This document shows, in pieces, positions 9,180 through 21,245 of a stretch of DNA of 64,000 nucleotides. A program made the position numbers and the translations under genes. Location of the stretch: contig CM055869.1 of NCBI GenBank assembly GCA_029582165.1, positions 58,539,518-58,603,517 on the forward strand, in the 5' to 3' direction. How positions within the stretch are numbered: position 1 is the stretch's first letter; every line of letters starts with the position of its first letter. The stretch comes from Portulaca oleracea. Its lineage: Eukaryota; Streptophyta; Magnoliopsida; Caryophyllales; Portulacaceae. The notes under the pieces are model-generated. The model did not search any database, had not been told where the DNA came from, and saw nothing but the letters and a program-made list of their open reading frames with translations.

Positions 9180-12100
9180 TCTTGAAGGAGGTTCTATGTC
9201 GCGGTAGATTCTTCAAATCGATCCAATGTAAACACGACGAGGGACTTGTGCTTGTCAAGGTCTACTTCAAGCGAGGCGATCACATTGATCTTACGGAGTA
9301 CGAGAGACGACTGATTCATATTCGGGATACGTTCATTCCGACTGAACACCCCCATGTTTGGCCATTCCAGGTATTCAATTGTGAGTTTTTGAATTGTTTT
9401 TTGATTGTGATAGGGAAGGGAATTTGGTAGGAATTTGAGATGCTTGATATCATGGTTTCTTGACAGTTTCTTGTATGATATTTTTTGTAACAAATTGCAA
9501 TGTTCACTCTTATGATAGTGTTTTTGGTTGCAGTTGTGATGATATTGCGATTTGTTTTTGTGGTACTCTTTATTTTCGTCTGATTCAGATGGGTTGTTGG
9601 TGGTTTATTCGATTGTGAGTTTTTGAACTGTCTTCGATTGTGATAGGGAAGGTAATTTAGTCGATATCTTGATTAAATTATCCACAAACCAAACAGATGA
9701 TGTTGGGTTTGGCCTATCTAAACGACCACCCCACATCCACCATTATCAAAATGGAATTTGGTAGTTTATCTAAATCTTGGAAAGTATGAATATGAACTCA
9801 TAAAGAATTTCCTCTTTACTCATTTAACCTCATTTTGGAGGTTGAACAAACACTTTGGTGAGGGTGTGAGTAGGATGAATGGTTATGGTTATGGTTATGG
9901 TTATGTTCCTATTAGACTTCCCTTAGAGTGTGGAATGTTCCAAATAATCTATTTTTTCTCTATTATTTTTGGAGAACCTTGGATTTTGATGGAATTGCAG
10001 TAGGTTTGCCAATGTTTTATTGCAATCTCTATTCGACTAATCGCGTGAACAATGTGGATTCTGGTGTCAGAAAGGCGACTAATTTATTTGACAAAACCAA
10101 ATGAAACAACTGAGAGTAGCAAAGGAAAAAGAAACCATGGGCTGTACCACAAGTCATATAACCACGTAGCAAGATTTCATCAAATTGAGTCATGTTCTTT
10201 TCTGAATTCTTGAGTTTCGTTACGTGTTCACCTTTTGGTATCAAGCCACTCATGCTATTGAACTGGGTTATTTGCAGTTTTGGCTGGAGACTGATAAGGC
10301 TGCCTACCTGCTTAGGCAATATTTCTTCAACAATCTTAACGATAGGCTCACTACTAGACCTTTTCTTACCCTTATTGAGAAGAAATGGCTAGCTTTTCAG
10401 GTTTTGATTATGCTACTTTATGACCTCTGGTTAGTTTTGTCTATGCAACTGGGGATTACATTGGTTGATCATGTTTGAATTTGAATTGCCCTCTTTCAGT
10501 TGTTATGTGCTGTCAAACAGAGTCACGAGCATGGGATTTGTCATGGTAAGTTGCACAATTTTGGCTGGCTGTTTGTGTACCGCTGTTTGAGTTGGTGCAT
10601 GATAATGATTTCCTGTTTCTCTTGTTGGAGGTGATATTAAGTGTGAGAATGTGTTGGTTACTTCGTGGAATTGGGTTTACCTTGCCGACTTTGCATCTTT
10701 TAAACCCACCTACATTCCTGACGATGATCCATCAGATTTCTCATTCTTCTTTGACACCGGGGGGAGAAGGCTATGTTATCTTGCACCTGAGGTTGGCTTC
10801 CCGTTTTCTTTTACGGTTTTTGTTGTAACGTCCCTTTATGTCCCCTGGTGTATTTCGTGATATTTGTATGTATAGTTTCTTCTTAACTCCCCCATTAGTG
10901 AACAACACATGAGCAAAATGACGCAGTTAATGCCCATAAGATATAGGTGGGACAATATAAGGTCAGGTTTTTATGAATTCTTATAAGTTATATCACTATA
11001 GTAGGATATGGTTAGCTGAAGCCTATGACTGAGGTCAGGAAAAATTACATTGAGTACCAACATTAAATCTGTCAATGGAGCAATCGTACTCAATAGTGTA
11101 GGACTTATGAGATCTAGTTTGGGGAAATATTTTGTAATCACCTAAATTGTAGTGACTATTAGTTAATTTATAGATTTTTTCGCCTTTCATTGTATCTATT
11201 TAATTTGTCCATAAAATCTGGGCAGTTGAAAGGATTATTTTTTCAACTTTACATTGTAATGGATTGAAGCAAAATGCCTCACTACTTCTTTACCTCCTTT
11301 AATGAAGTAGTAGGTAGTAAACGATTTTGAAATCTTTGGTGATGGATTAATTAGGACCAGTCTCTCTGAATTGCAAAATCTAGGGGTAAGACTGCTATAT
11401 GAGACCCCTTTGTAACTCGCCCAGTGGTGGGATTTCGGGGTATTGCCGTATTGGATTTGTTATCCATGTAATGCACATAGGATCATGTGATTCTTTTGCC
11501 GTGATTACCCACTATAAATCCTCTGAAATATAACTTCATGTCATGCGGATATCATTTCAAAATATTTTGCAGAGATTTTATGAGCATAGAAGTGATGTAC
11601 CATTGGAACCTGATGCACCTCTTGAGCCATCCATGGATATCTTTGCAATGGGGTGAGCTTTAAGTTCCTTTTAGTGTGACTGAAACAGCTTTGAAGTACA
11701 TGTTATACAATTATCAACATATATTGCATGAATTGGGAGTTTATACTCCGGGGTATCTCAAGTGAACAATCACAATATTGAGAGTGAATAGCCATACTAT
11801 TTGGAGCACAAACTCTAGGAGCACCTAATAAATTGTATACAATTATGGGTTGTTATGATTTCCTTTTTCTGTTTAGGTGTGTAATAGCTGAAGTTTTCTT
11901 GGAGGGTCATCCATTATTTGAACTCTCTCAGCTACTTGCTTATCGGAGGGGACAATATGATCCCAGTCAACAACTTGAGAAGGTGCTGAATGCCAACAAC
12001 ACAACCCCAAATATGCAGCAGAAGAAAAAAAAGTTTGTGGAAGCAAATTAAAGCTTTATGATTTTGTTTGTCATTTGATTCATAATTTCAGATCCCTGAT

Positions 12101-15100
12101 CCAGGAATTCGAAAGATGATTCTCCACATGATACAGTTAAATCCAGATGAGCGATTATCTGCTGAAGGCTATCTGGTGAACTATGTTGGGACTGCATTTC
12201 CAAATTATTTCTCGCCGTTTCTACATGACTTCTATTCATGTTTGGGCTCTCTTGACCCTGATGCAAGGGTAATTGATATTTGATACTCATGTTGAGTTCT
12301 TTAGTTGTGTGCATGTGTTAAATCCTGTGTAGGGTTGTGCATAGTCTAGTCCGGACCGAAAAAAGGGACAAGTCCCCGAACGGATCAAGGGAAGTTCGGT
12401 TCAAGAAATTCTGATATTCGGTCCTCGGTCCTACCCATGGACCGAATAAAAGTGACTCAACTAGTAAAAATGTTATGGGTTCGTTCAATCTTTCTCAATA
12501 AGGCTGTCCATAGTCCAGTCCGGACTGAAAAAGTTCAGCCGGTTCAGTCCAGAACCGAACTTTTTTCGGTCCAGTCTTCTGCCCAGGCCCAGCTCGGTCC
12601 CCAAGTTTGGTCCTCAGTCCTTTTGGTGCAGCCCTGGACCGATGCTCAACCCTAATCCTGTCTACTTTTGTCTCTCTTTTGGTCTCTCTAATTCTTGCAT
12701 ATTGGAATGCTTGTTCTAGGTTGGAATGTGCCACAGTACCTTTCATGAGATAGTCACACAAATGACCAGCAGTGAATCTAGTGATGAGATGAGCAAAGGA
12801 CTTGAGGAACCTCCCAACTCAGCCATTAGTAAGACATCTGAAGAAACGGTTATAAATGAAGTCCCACGTCATTGCAGAGGCTCTTCGAGGAAGGATGATC
12901 CAACCAATGGATCCGCTCATGAACACTACGAGCTTCTTGCTCATCTAGGCAACGTACTGAGGGAAGTGAAAGAACCGTCGAATCATTTTTCCAGCAATAC
13001 GGTTCAGGAGGATGCAACAACCAGGTTTGATTCAGTACAGAAATTTGAGGACAAAAACCAGCATGCTTCTAACCGGTTTCTCCAGAGTATTTCTGATGTG
13101 TTTAAGAGGTCTGAACGTGCATTTCTGAAGAAGATGACCATCGATGAGTTGAAGTCCTTGATGTCTGAGTATGACCCTGAAGTAGACACTTACCTGATGC
13201 CCTTCCAAAACCCACCTCAGAAAGCCGTGACTTGTGAAGGCATGGTGCTTATAACTTCCCTACTATGTTCATGCGTTCGCAATGTCAAATTTCCTCAGCT
13301 GCGTCGCACTTGTATCCTCTTGTTGAAGTCTCTGTCTGTATATATCAACGATGAAGACTGTCTACAACGTGTGCTTCCATATGTTGTTTTCATGCTGTCC
13401 GATCCGTCAGCAATTGTTCGTGCTGCTGCCATTGAGACTTTGTGTGATATTCTGCCCTTGATCCGAGAATTCCCACCAAGCGATGCCAAAGTTTTTCCCG
13501 AATATATTCTTCCCATGCTCTCCATGTTCCCTGATGATCCTGAGGAGAGCGTGAGGGTTTGCTACGCAAGCAAAGTATCTAAACTCGCTTTAACATCCTA
13601 TGGGTTTTTGGTTCATTCATTGAGGATGAGAGGGGCGGGGGTAAAAAATGGAAATGCTCAGCTCGCTCATCTTAGGAAGTCAGTCATCGAGGTGGTGCAA
13701 GAACTTGTAATGGGTCCAAAGCAAACTCCAAACATTCGGAGGGCGCTCTTGCAAAATATTCCCGGCCTGTGCTGCTTTTTAGGGTAGAGGCAGTGCAATG
13801 AATTCCTTCTCCCAATCCTTCCTGCTTTTCTGAATGACAACAACGACCTCTTGAGGACGGTTTTCTATGAGCAAATTGTGTATGTTTGCTTCTTTGTGGG
13901 TCAGAGAAGTGTTGAGGAGTATCTTCTACCGTTCATCGAGCAGGCTTTGAGTGATACCGCTGAGGGTGTTATAGCTGGTACGTTGGACTGTTTGACTGTG
14001 CTGTGCTGTAATCGTTTCCTAAGGAAAAGGGTACTTGTGGAAATGATACAACGCGCTTTTCCTTTGTTGTGTTATCCCAGCCAGTGGGTGAGGAGGTCGA
14101 TTGCAGCTTTCATAGCTGCAAGTAGCGAAAGTTTGGGTGTTGTGGACTCGTATGTTTTTCTAGCCCCAGTGGTTCGCCCGTTTTTGAGAAGACAACTGGC
14201 TTCTTTGGGCTCAGAAAGGGCCCTTCTTTCGTGCCTGAAGCCGCCTGTTTCTAGGAAGGTGTTTTACCAGGTGTTGGAAAATGCGCGGGGATCGGACATG
14301 CTAGAGAGACAGCAAAAGATATGGCACGCTTCAGTACAACATAAACAATGGGAAACTACGGATTCACCTAAAAAGGGTGATGAGGAACTCAAACAAATGG
14401 AGAGAACCGAGGTTAAGTTGAGAGCTTTGGGGTGTTATTTCCATGGTGGTGCTCCATGTAGACTCGATCTAAGCAACAACCATATTTCATCAGAAAAGCT
14501 GAGGTTCTCGGGGTTGATATCTCCTCAACTCAGTGGCCGGACCAGCTTCCTTCAGGACAATTCATATGAAAACATACCTCTATACTGTTTCTCCCTTGAT
14601 AAAAGAGAAGTGTTAGACAATAATTCAATGGTTGGGTCATCATTTTATACAGCACCTAATCCCGTTGCCTCGTGTTCGTTTAATGTCCCTTGTGGCACAA
14701 AACAGTTCCACTTCCACAGGGTGATCCACGAGCCCGAGCCCAAAGAGAGTGGTCAAATGTCGTACGTCAATGGCAAGTTTCAGGATGTGGGGATCTCGAG
14801 CACCGTGAAAGGAAACTCGGTGCTCAGTGAGGATACCGAAAAAGCGGGACCCCCTACAGCAACCCTGTCTTGGGTTTCCACACTTCCTGATCCCGGGTGG
14901 AAGCCCCGGGGAGTGCTGATTGCTCACCTGCAAGAGCACCGTTGTTCTGTGAACGACATTTCTGTCTCAACCAAAGAAAAATTCTTTGCCAGTGTCTCAG
15001 ACGATGGAACTGTGAAGCTATGGGAGTCTCGAAAATTGGAGAAGAACATCTCGTTTCGGTCTAGTGTAACGTATTCTCTAGAGGGGGGTCGAGGTTTATG

Positions 15101-18100
15101 TGCAACCATGCTTCGGGGCTCATCCCAGGTGGCTGTTGGCGCTTGTGACGGGAGGATACACACATTTTTCGTGGACTATTGTAAGTGGAAGGTGTGGTAA
15201 ATGTTATTTTTTGGTAACTTTATGTAAGTTGACGTCAGTTTCGGCAAGTTATTGGAAAATTGTCATGTTTTTATAATAAATTTATGTGAATTATATTTCA
15301 AAAACTGAAAGCAAACTTTTCAGATTTCTAGCTTCCAAATTTTCATCTTTTTTGGCAATTTTTATTCTAATATAAACTTCTCAGAAAATTATTACCAAAA
15401 AAATGTATTAAAAAAACCTAATATGTCTCAACTTTAAATTTTTGTAAGTTTTGGTGAATTTTGACAAGTTTTGGTAACTCTCGGTGAATTTCTGTAAATT
15501 CTGGTAAATGTCAGTAGATTTTGGTAATCTTTTAGCAACCCAGATTTGCGTGTGAAATTTGCAGGCCCTAACGTTGCTGACAAGTTATCCAACATTGCCG
15601 ATGTAAAGAAGAAGGAAACAGGAGAGGGCGCGATACTCCACATTGTGAACTCTGCTGAGGCCTATGGTGGTGGTGATCAGACGACACTCATGTACACCAC
15701 ACGGGGGTGTGGGATCCACTTGTGGGACACTCGAACGAGGAAGAACTCGTGGACTCTAAAGGCGGCTCCTGAGGAGGGTTATGTCTCGAAACTGGTGACG
15801 GATCCGTGCGGGAACTGGTTTGTGTCGGGGACATCTAGGGGGTGTTGTCCCTGTGGGACCTTCGGTTTCTAATACCGGTAAACTCGTGGGCGTATCCCCG
15901 GGTGTGCCAGGTGGAGGACATGTGCCTCTATGTTCCTCCCCCGAATGCGGTGGCGGGTACCACCATGGCTAGGCCTCTCATTTATGTGGCTGCGGGGGTT
16001 AATGAGGTTTCACTGTGGAATGCTGAGACCGGGAGCTGCCATCAGGTACTTGCCCTGTTCCTTTTATGGTGCATTTTGGTAGTTTACTGGGATAGTCTTT
16101 CCCGGGAAAAACTTTCCCGGTAAAGACTTCCCCTGGCCCCCCTTGGGAAACTGTTCATTGAGCTTGTGAGTGAAATAATGAGCCCCACATTAGAAATTTT
16201 CAATCTATTAGGCACATCCAAACACGAGAAAGTTTGTCAACTTGGAAAAGCTGACTTTCCCGGGGAAATTTCCCAACCAACACTCTCTTATTTGTTGCCA
16301 AGGGAAGTTGTGATACTAGTTGTGGACAACATGACTTTGGTTTGTTACAAAGAAGAAGGGGTTTGCCATTGTTGGGGTTGGTTTGAAGACTCTTTTTAGA
16401 CTACTGAGGGCAACACATACACTCACATTCAGCCCGCATAGCGAACCGATGTGATGTGTGGTTGCTATTTCCAAATTTTTACCTTAAAAAGGGGATAGGA
16501 GAAGCCTTGAATACGCCATGTTACGGCTTCTTCTTTTCTGATAAGTTTAGTTCAGAATAAGCTAAGGACATGTCTTACAAATAAGTTCGGAATAAAAGTT
16601 CAAAATAAGACTCTTTTCAGATTATTTAGGGCAACACTCACACTCACACTCACACTCACACTCACACTCACACTCACACTCACGTTTGGTTGCCTATTTT
16701 CAATTTTAACCTTAAAATGGGGAAAATGGAGAAGCCTTGACCATGCCTAGTCATGGACTCATGGCCTGTTCTTTTCTGAGTATGCTCGGATAAGTTTAGT
16801 TCAAAATAAGTTCAGAACATGTCTTAAAATAAGTTCACAAAAAAAGTTCAGCATAATACGTTCAGATACATTTAGTTCTTGATAAGCGGAAAAGAACATG
16901 CCCTTAGTCCAACCTGTAGACCCCCGGCCAACCTGTACACTTTTATAATTATACCTAATGATGGATTTAATCTTTGGTAGGTATTCCAAGTACCAGTTAA
17001 CAATGGCGAGGAAGAAATGAGTGACCTCCCTTGGGCTCTATCGGGGCCTCCGGTTAAGGAAAATCACAAATCACACTCAGGACAAAAATACAGAGTGGAT
17101 GAGTTCAGTGAGCCTTCTCCTCGCATACCGGGGTTTCAATCACTGCTTCCTCTACCCGGGGGAGATTTGCTAACAGGGGGAACTGATCTCAAGATACGTC
17201 GATGGGACCAATGCAGGTTCTACTTCTACTCCTACTCCACTTCACTTCATCTCGTTCTTCGTTGTTTTAATCAAGTTCTTAATGGGTGCGTTTGGTAGTT
17301 TACTTGGAAAGTCTTTCCCGGGAAAAACTTTCCATAGCCCCCCTTAGGAAACTATTAACTGAGCTTAGGGTTTAGGGCCAACCAAACATGGGAGGGTTTC
17401 CCAACCAAACACGCTTGGTTAATTACATTGTCTCACTTGCTTTGTTGAAATGCAGACCTGAGAGGAGTTACTGTATTTGTGGATCAACAGTTGACGGCGT
17501 CGGAAATGATGAAGTTTACGAAATTAAATCCAGCTCTGGTGTTCAGCTTGTACAGGTGAATTTACAGATGCATTCTGCTATTTAACTTTCAGTAGTGTTA
17601 GGCTTATTAGGACTCCACTATAGGTTTACACATATCCTCACTTTTAAAATCATACCTATATCAATATCTACTGGATTTTAAAAAATCCATACCCATACCC
17701 GTATTCATACCCATCGAGTTTTGTGGATTTTTTAGGTTTTATGTTGATATATCCAAATTCAATACCCAAAAAGTCCTGGTGCAAAACAGGATGTTTTGGG
17801 GGGTTGGATATAGTTGCCTACCCTTGAACTTAACAAGTTTAAGGAGACTGCTTTCGATTGCCCCCATGAGATTTAAAATCGTTCACTACCTACTGCTTCA
17901 TGTAAACGAAGCAAAGAAGGCGTACAAAGACAATTTGCTTTAGTCCATTACAATAGCTGGAAAAATATGTCGTTATTAAATGCATGTTGGAAGTAAAACT
18001 AATAGTACCCATATTTTACCGTACAAGGATTAATTCAACCAAAAGCTTAAGCTGATAGTTGAAGACACATGAATAATTTTATACTCTATTATATACTTTA

Positions 18101-18637
18101 GTGAAACTATAACCTTGAAAGTTGTGGATATTTCATTAAGAAATACTGATAAATGATTGTGTTTTTCTTCGGGTGTCCTTATCGATACATCCCTCCTTCC
18201 CATTTTATCTGTCACAGTGATTTACATCTCAGACAAACTTTGAAAGCTTAGACCATTAATTTTTCAATATGTACAATGGTCTATCATACGAGAGTACTGC
18301 CATTTGATTCATAACAAAAAATACTATTGTAACAAGATAATGTTGTAATTTTTTTTGGTGAGACATATCCATACTTCGCTCTGGGCGGGATTTCAGGTAT
18401 CTGTTTGGGTTTTGTTTGAATATGTGCTAAACTTATACCAATATTCATCTTGATCTGGAACAGGAAATGAGGAGAGGTGAAACAAGCAAACTGAACACAA
18501 AAGCAATCCTGAGAGCAGCTGCTACTGATCGTGGTGGTTGTCATCGCGACTCCATTCTTTCTCTTGCATCCATCAAGCTTTCCCAAACACTCTTGATCTC
18601 AAGCAGCCGAGACGGGGCGATCAAGGCCTGGAAATAA
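9098..18637 (+). CDS. VPS15: VPS15, regulatory subunit of class III PI3-kinase (12 exons; two apparent lesions)
   Basis: Exons: 9098-9370, 10278-10400, 10500-10545, 10631-10791, 11573-11652, 11877-11982, 12092-12268, 12720-15180, 15565-16045, 16981-17216, 17456-17555, 18464-18637; all borders are GT-AG and phases join. The protein (about 1,470 codons) begins MGNKIARTT, with a myristoylation-type Gly2. An N-terminal kinase-like domain follows, with HGDIKCEN and DFASFKP (exon 4) and an APE motif; then HEAT-type helical repeats (exon 8), and C-terminal WD40 repeats ([58 protein letters not shown]). VPS15 anchors and activates VPS34 on endosomal and autophagic membranes, and is needed for pollen germination in Arabidopsis. 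As given, codon 678 is TAG (13785-13787) where relatives have Gln, and exon 9 lacks one base in a G run near 15838-15842. Both could be sequencing errors or true damage. The glycine-loop position is Cys (VLCRGRF). Confidence 0.93.
12330..12655. repeat. GTCCGGAC/GGTCC-rich repeat in VPS15 intron 7
   Basis: Two similar halves, each starting (C)ATAGTC(T/C)AGTCCGGAC(C/T)GAAAAA (about 12340 and 12509), rich in GGTCC and GAACCG. Same compositional type as the GGGTCGG repeats elsewhere. It fills most of the intron and holds only spurious frames. Confidence 0.5.
13785..13787 (+). other. VPS15: In-frame TAG in VPS15 exon 8
   Basis: The frame reads [26 protein letters not shown] and continues in the same frame for over 460 codons. 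Family members have Gln here (FGQRQ), so a single C-to-T change (CAG to TAG) explains it. It would cut the protein after residue 677, keeping the kinase-like and part of the HEAT region but losing the WD40 propeller. Confidence 0.85.
15835..15843 (+). other. VPS15: One-base deficit (G run) in VPS15 exon 9
   Basis: Before the run the frame encodes WFVSGTSRG; after it the next frame encodes [15 protein letters not shown], a continuous WD40 repeat. The run has five G where six would keep frame. Exon 9 (15565-16045) is 481 bases long and would need 482 to join both neighbours in phase, which independently confirms one missing base. Confidence 0.85.
16070..16285. repeat. TTTGGT...ACCAA MITE-like copy in VPS15 intron 9
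   Basis: Begins GTGCATTTTGGTAG, contains TCTTTCCCGGGAAAAACTTT and ends TTTCCCAACCAACACTC. Related copies are at 17287-17414, 43326-43464, 54872-55092 and 55812-56010, all with GCGTTTGGT-like outer ends and inner TTTCCC / GGGAAA. Confidence 0.55.
16627..16684. repeat. (CACACT)n microsatellite in VPS15 intron 9
   Basis: About nine perfect CACTCA hexamer units. Confidence 0.9.
16774..16906. repeat. Short inverted-repeat MITE in VPS15 intron 9
   Basis: Left end GGCCTGTTCTTTTCTGA; right end inverse GGGCATGTTCTTTTCCGCT; interior of repeated AATAAGTTCAG motifs. It resembles the ends of the Tourist-like copies below, but I found no matching TTA/TAA duplication. Confidence 0.5.
17287..17414. repeat. 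GCGTTTGGT-family MITE in VPS15 intron 10
   Basis: TGCGTTTGGTAGTTTACTTGG at the left and inverse GCGTGTTTGGTTGGGAAAC at the right, 128 bp. Confidence 0.6.
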
Positions 18638-18845
18638 TGCAATTTTTGTTGATATCTAGTAGAATTTTGGTACATATCTGTGTTGATTCTTAATCTTAGG
18701 AGGGTGTTTCTCGATTCTTCAATCGATTTTTGATGGGGAAATGTAGATCTTGTATATGTTATGGTAAAGCTGTCACTTGTAGCTAGCTTTTTGAACGGTA
18801 ATATTTGAACGATTATTGTGGTGAACGGTGTTTTGAGTTGCTTGA

Positions 18846-18982
18846 AATGATAAATGCTGCTTCAGACGTTGTCATTGAATATATGTAGTTTATATGTGTT
18901 GTTGAATGGACGATATGGTAAATGCTGCTTCAGACGTTGTCATTGAATATATGTAGTTTATATGTGTTGTTGAATGGACGAT
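18846..18982. repeat. 68-bp direct duplication downstream of VPS15
   Basis: Two nearly identical copies of a 68-bp unit starting AAATGCTGCTTCAGACG (18852 and 18920), about 210 bases after the VPS15 stop, probably within or just after the 3' untranslated region. Confidence 0.85.
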
Positions 18983-18989
18983 GTGTTTT

Positions 18990-19774
18990 CCAAAGATATT
19001 TGGGATAGAATGTAAAACATCTTTTAATTTTACTACACGAGCCAAACCTCATCGTCAGGCTCAACATTAATCAACATTAGAGAATTTTTCAAACTGTATT
19101 TTTAACTCTAACAAAACAATAAAAAGACAACAAAATGTAACACACAACAACCAAGAGATACGAACAAAGTGATCCACAAACGTCTACTAAAACTAAAAAC
19201 CACTCCAAGAAAAATTGAACAATTTAGTCTTCCCTTCAAATCAACATCCTATGGTACATTGGCTACTTATGACATATATACCACAAACAACTATTTAGAA
19301 CTTCATTAGGGTCCACAATTGAGCACCATGGTTCTTGGTTGTAATAAATAAGAAAGAGATAAGATAAAAAATCAAAATTAAATAAAAGAAAAAAAAGGTA
19401 CATGCAAGTTGGTGATTTATTCACTTACACTAGAATAATAGTTTAGTAAAATTTTATGGCTGGTGTTATCTTCTAGCCTGTTCTACTGTAGATTATATTA
19501 TGGGTGTTGATCATAAAAATAAAATAATATGGAGACCTAACTAACTAACTAAACTAATTCTCAAGAGTTTGATGAATGAATGATGACCACAAATAACACT
19601 GTTAGTTTGTATGGTCATAGTCACAGGTCATATACTATTACATTATTCATATACCATTACAATATTATTCTACATATTTTGCCTTACAAAATCATGTCTC
19701 CTCATCATCTAAAGCTGTCTTGAATCTTGATAATGAAGTGGTTGTTGCTAACCCTCTAATGTATGTTTTTATAA
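18990..19774. other. AT-rich intergenic stretch
   Basis: No coding signal. A C/A-rich part at about 19085-19215 (repeated AACAACAA) resembles the inverted tail of a plant LINE, as do 29130-29260 and 29950-30080; I cannot confirm it. Confidence 0.4.
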
Positions 19775-19783
19775 TTAAATATA

Positions 19784-20339
19784 GGGTTATTGGATGCTAA
19801 TATACTGAACTTTTGGGGTGTTGGACAATAATACACTGAACTTTAACCTTGGACAATAATACACTGAATTTTGGGGGGTGTTGAACAATAATGCACCCAT
19901 AACGATTCCGGCGGTGGCCGATTCGGTGGCAATCCTACTTAATAGGGGGAGGAGATGAATTGACCCGAAAATGTTTAAATTTATGATATATAAGCTAATC
20001 CACACATAAGCAAAGGGAATGAGCTTTGAAAAGAGTAAAAAAAACATAAAATCACATTTGCTTAAACGTGTTTTCGCTGAGAGATTGTTGTTGTAATTGT
20101 ATAAAATCACCTTTGCTTGTGTAGATTAGTAGACGTGTCATAAATTTAGATATTATTTGCCCAATTTATCTTCTCAACCAGCCCCGTAAGATCACCACCA
20201 AGTCAACAACCATCAAAATCGTTCCAGGTGCATTATTGTCCAACACCCCTCAAAGTTCAGTGCATTATTGTCCAAGGTCAAAGTTCAGTGCATTATTGTC
20301 CAATACCCAAAAATTCAGTATATTAGCATCCAATAACCC
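19784..20339. mobile_element. Mutator-like element with long TIRs and 9-bp target duplication
   Basis: Both ends read GGGTTATTGGATGCTAATAT inward. The arms then contain repeated GTTGGACAATAATRCACTGAA units (two to three per arm), about 140 bases in all. The perfect 9-bp duplication TTAAATATA flanks it (19775-19783, 20340-20348). 556 bp, no transposase. A decayed copy of one arm lies at 32975-33090. Confidence 0.87.
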
Positions 20340-20380
20340 TTAAATATATGATGAGTTCAATTGGTGGTAGATTCAAAAAT

Positions 20381-20987
20381 TGGGTTTTTTACATTTTAGA
20401 CCCCGAAGTATAGGGGTATTTATTGTCTGAACCCTTGAGTTTCATTGTTTATATTTGGGACCCTAAAATTTATGGTTGAATAAAAAAGGACCTTAAAGTT
20501 TGTTGTTGAAAAAAAAGGCCCGTGTACAGTTTTTCTTTTTCTTCCCATGTTTGAATTTATCTCCCGATTAGCGTCAAACTTCAGTACTAAGGTTTAAGCT
20601 GATATTGAAGTTGTAATACACCTCTCTTGTTCATGCCGGAACTAATTAGACTCTGTTGTAATACACCTCTCTCATTCATGGCGGATCTACTTAGACCATT
20701 GGTATTTCAGGGTCTAATTAGTTCCAACATGAATAAGAGATGTGTATTATAGCTTCAATATCAGTTTTAACCTTACTCCTGAAGTTTGACACTAACAGGG
20801 AGATAAATTCAATCATGAGAAGAAAAAGAAAAACAGTACATGAGCCTTTTTTTTTCAAACTACAAATTAACTTTAAGGTCCTTTTTTATTCAACCATAAA
20901 CTTTAGGGTCCTAAATATAAACAATGAAACTCAAGGGTCCAGAAAATAAATGCCCCTATACTTCGAGGTCCAAAATGCAAATAACCC
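20381..20987. mobile_element. Foldback Mutator-like element, arms of nearly 290 bp
   Basis: Left arm from 20381 (GGGTTTTTTACATTTTAGACC) and right arm ending 20987 (inverse GGGTTATTTGCATTTTGGACC) match over almost the whole 607 bp, leaving only a short loop near 20650-20700. Direct repeats TTCAAAAAT (20372-20380 and 20988-20996) form a 9-bp duplication. A transcript would form a long, nearly perfect hairpin. Confidence 0.85.
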
Positions 20988-21029
20988 TTCAAAAATCTAT
21001 TTATAGATACACATAAACACTCGATTTAT

Positions 21030-21245
21030 ACAATTTATTACATGCTCATCGAGCATGTGCTCCAAATATAGTTATTGTTCATCCTCAATAATATAATTAT
21101 TCACTCATACCTACTAATTGTTTATTCCCAATAATATAATTATTCATTAATACCTACTAATTGTTTACTGTTACTCCCAATAATATAATTATTCACTAAT
21201 ACATATATACAGAGCACATGATCTAGGTGCATGTAATATATATAT
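21030..21245. repeat. MITE-like copy with TACATGC..GAGCATGTGCTC ends and internal tandem units
   Basis: Ends TATTACATGC...GAGCATGTGCTC and inverse, with three to four internal copies of a unit of about 45 bases (CAATAATATAATTATTCA..TACCTACTAATTGTTTA). A diverged relative is at 23280-23450. Confidence 0.65.

Noticed and set aside
12437..12761. Frames in VPS15 intron 7
   Set aside because: They lie in a GGTCC-rich repeat and partly oppose exon 8; spurious.
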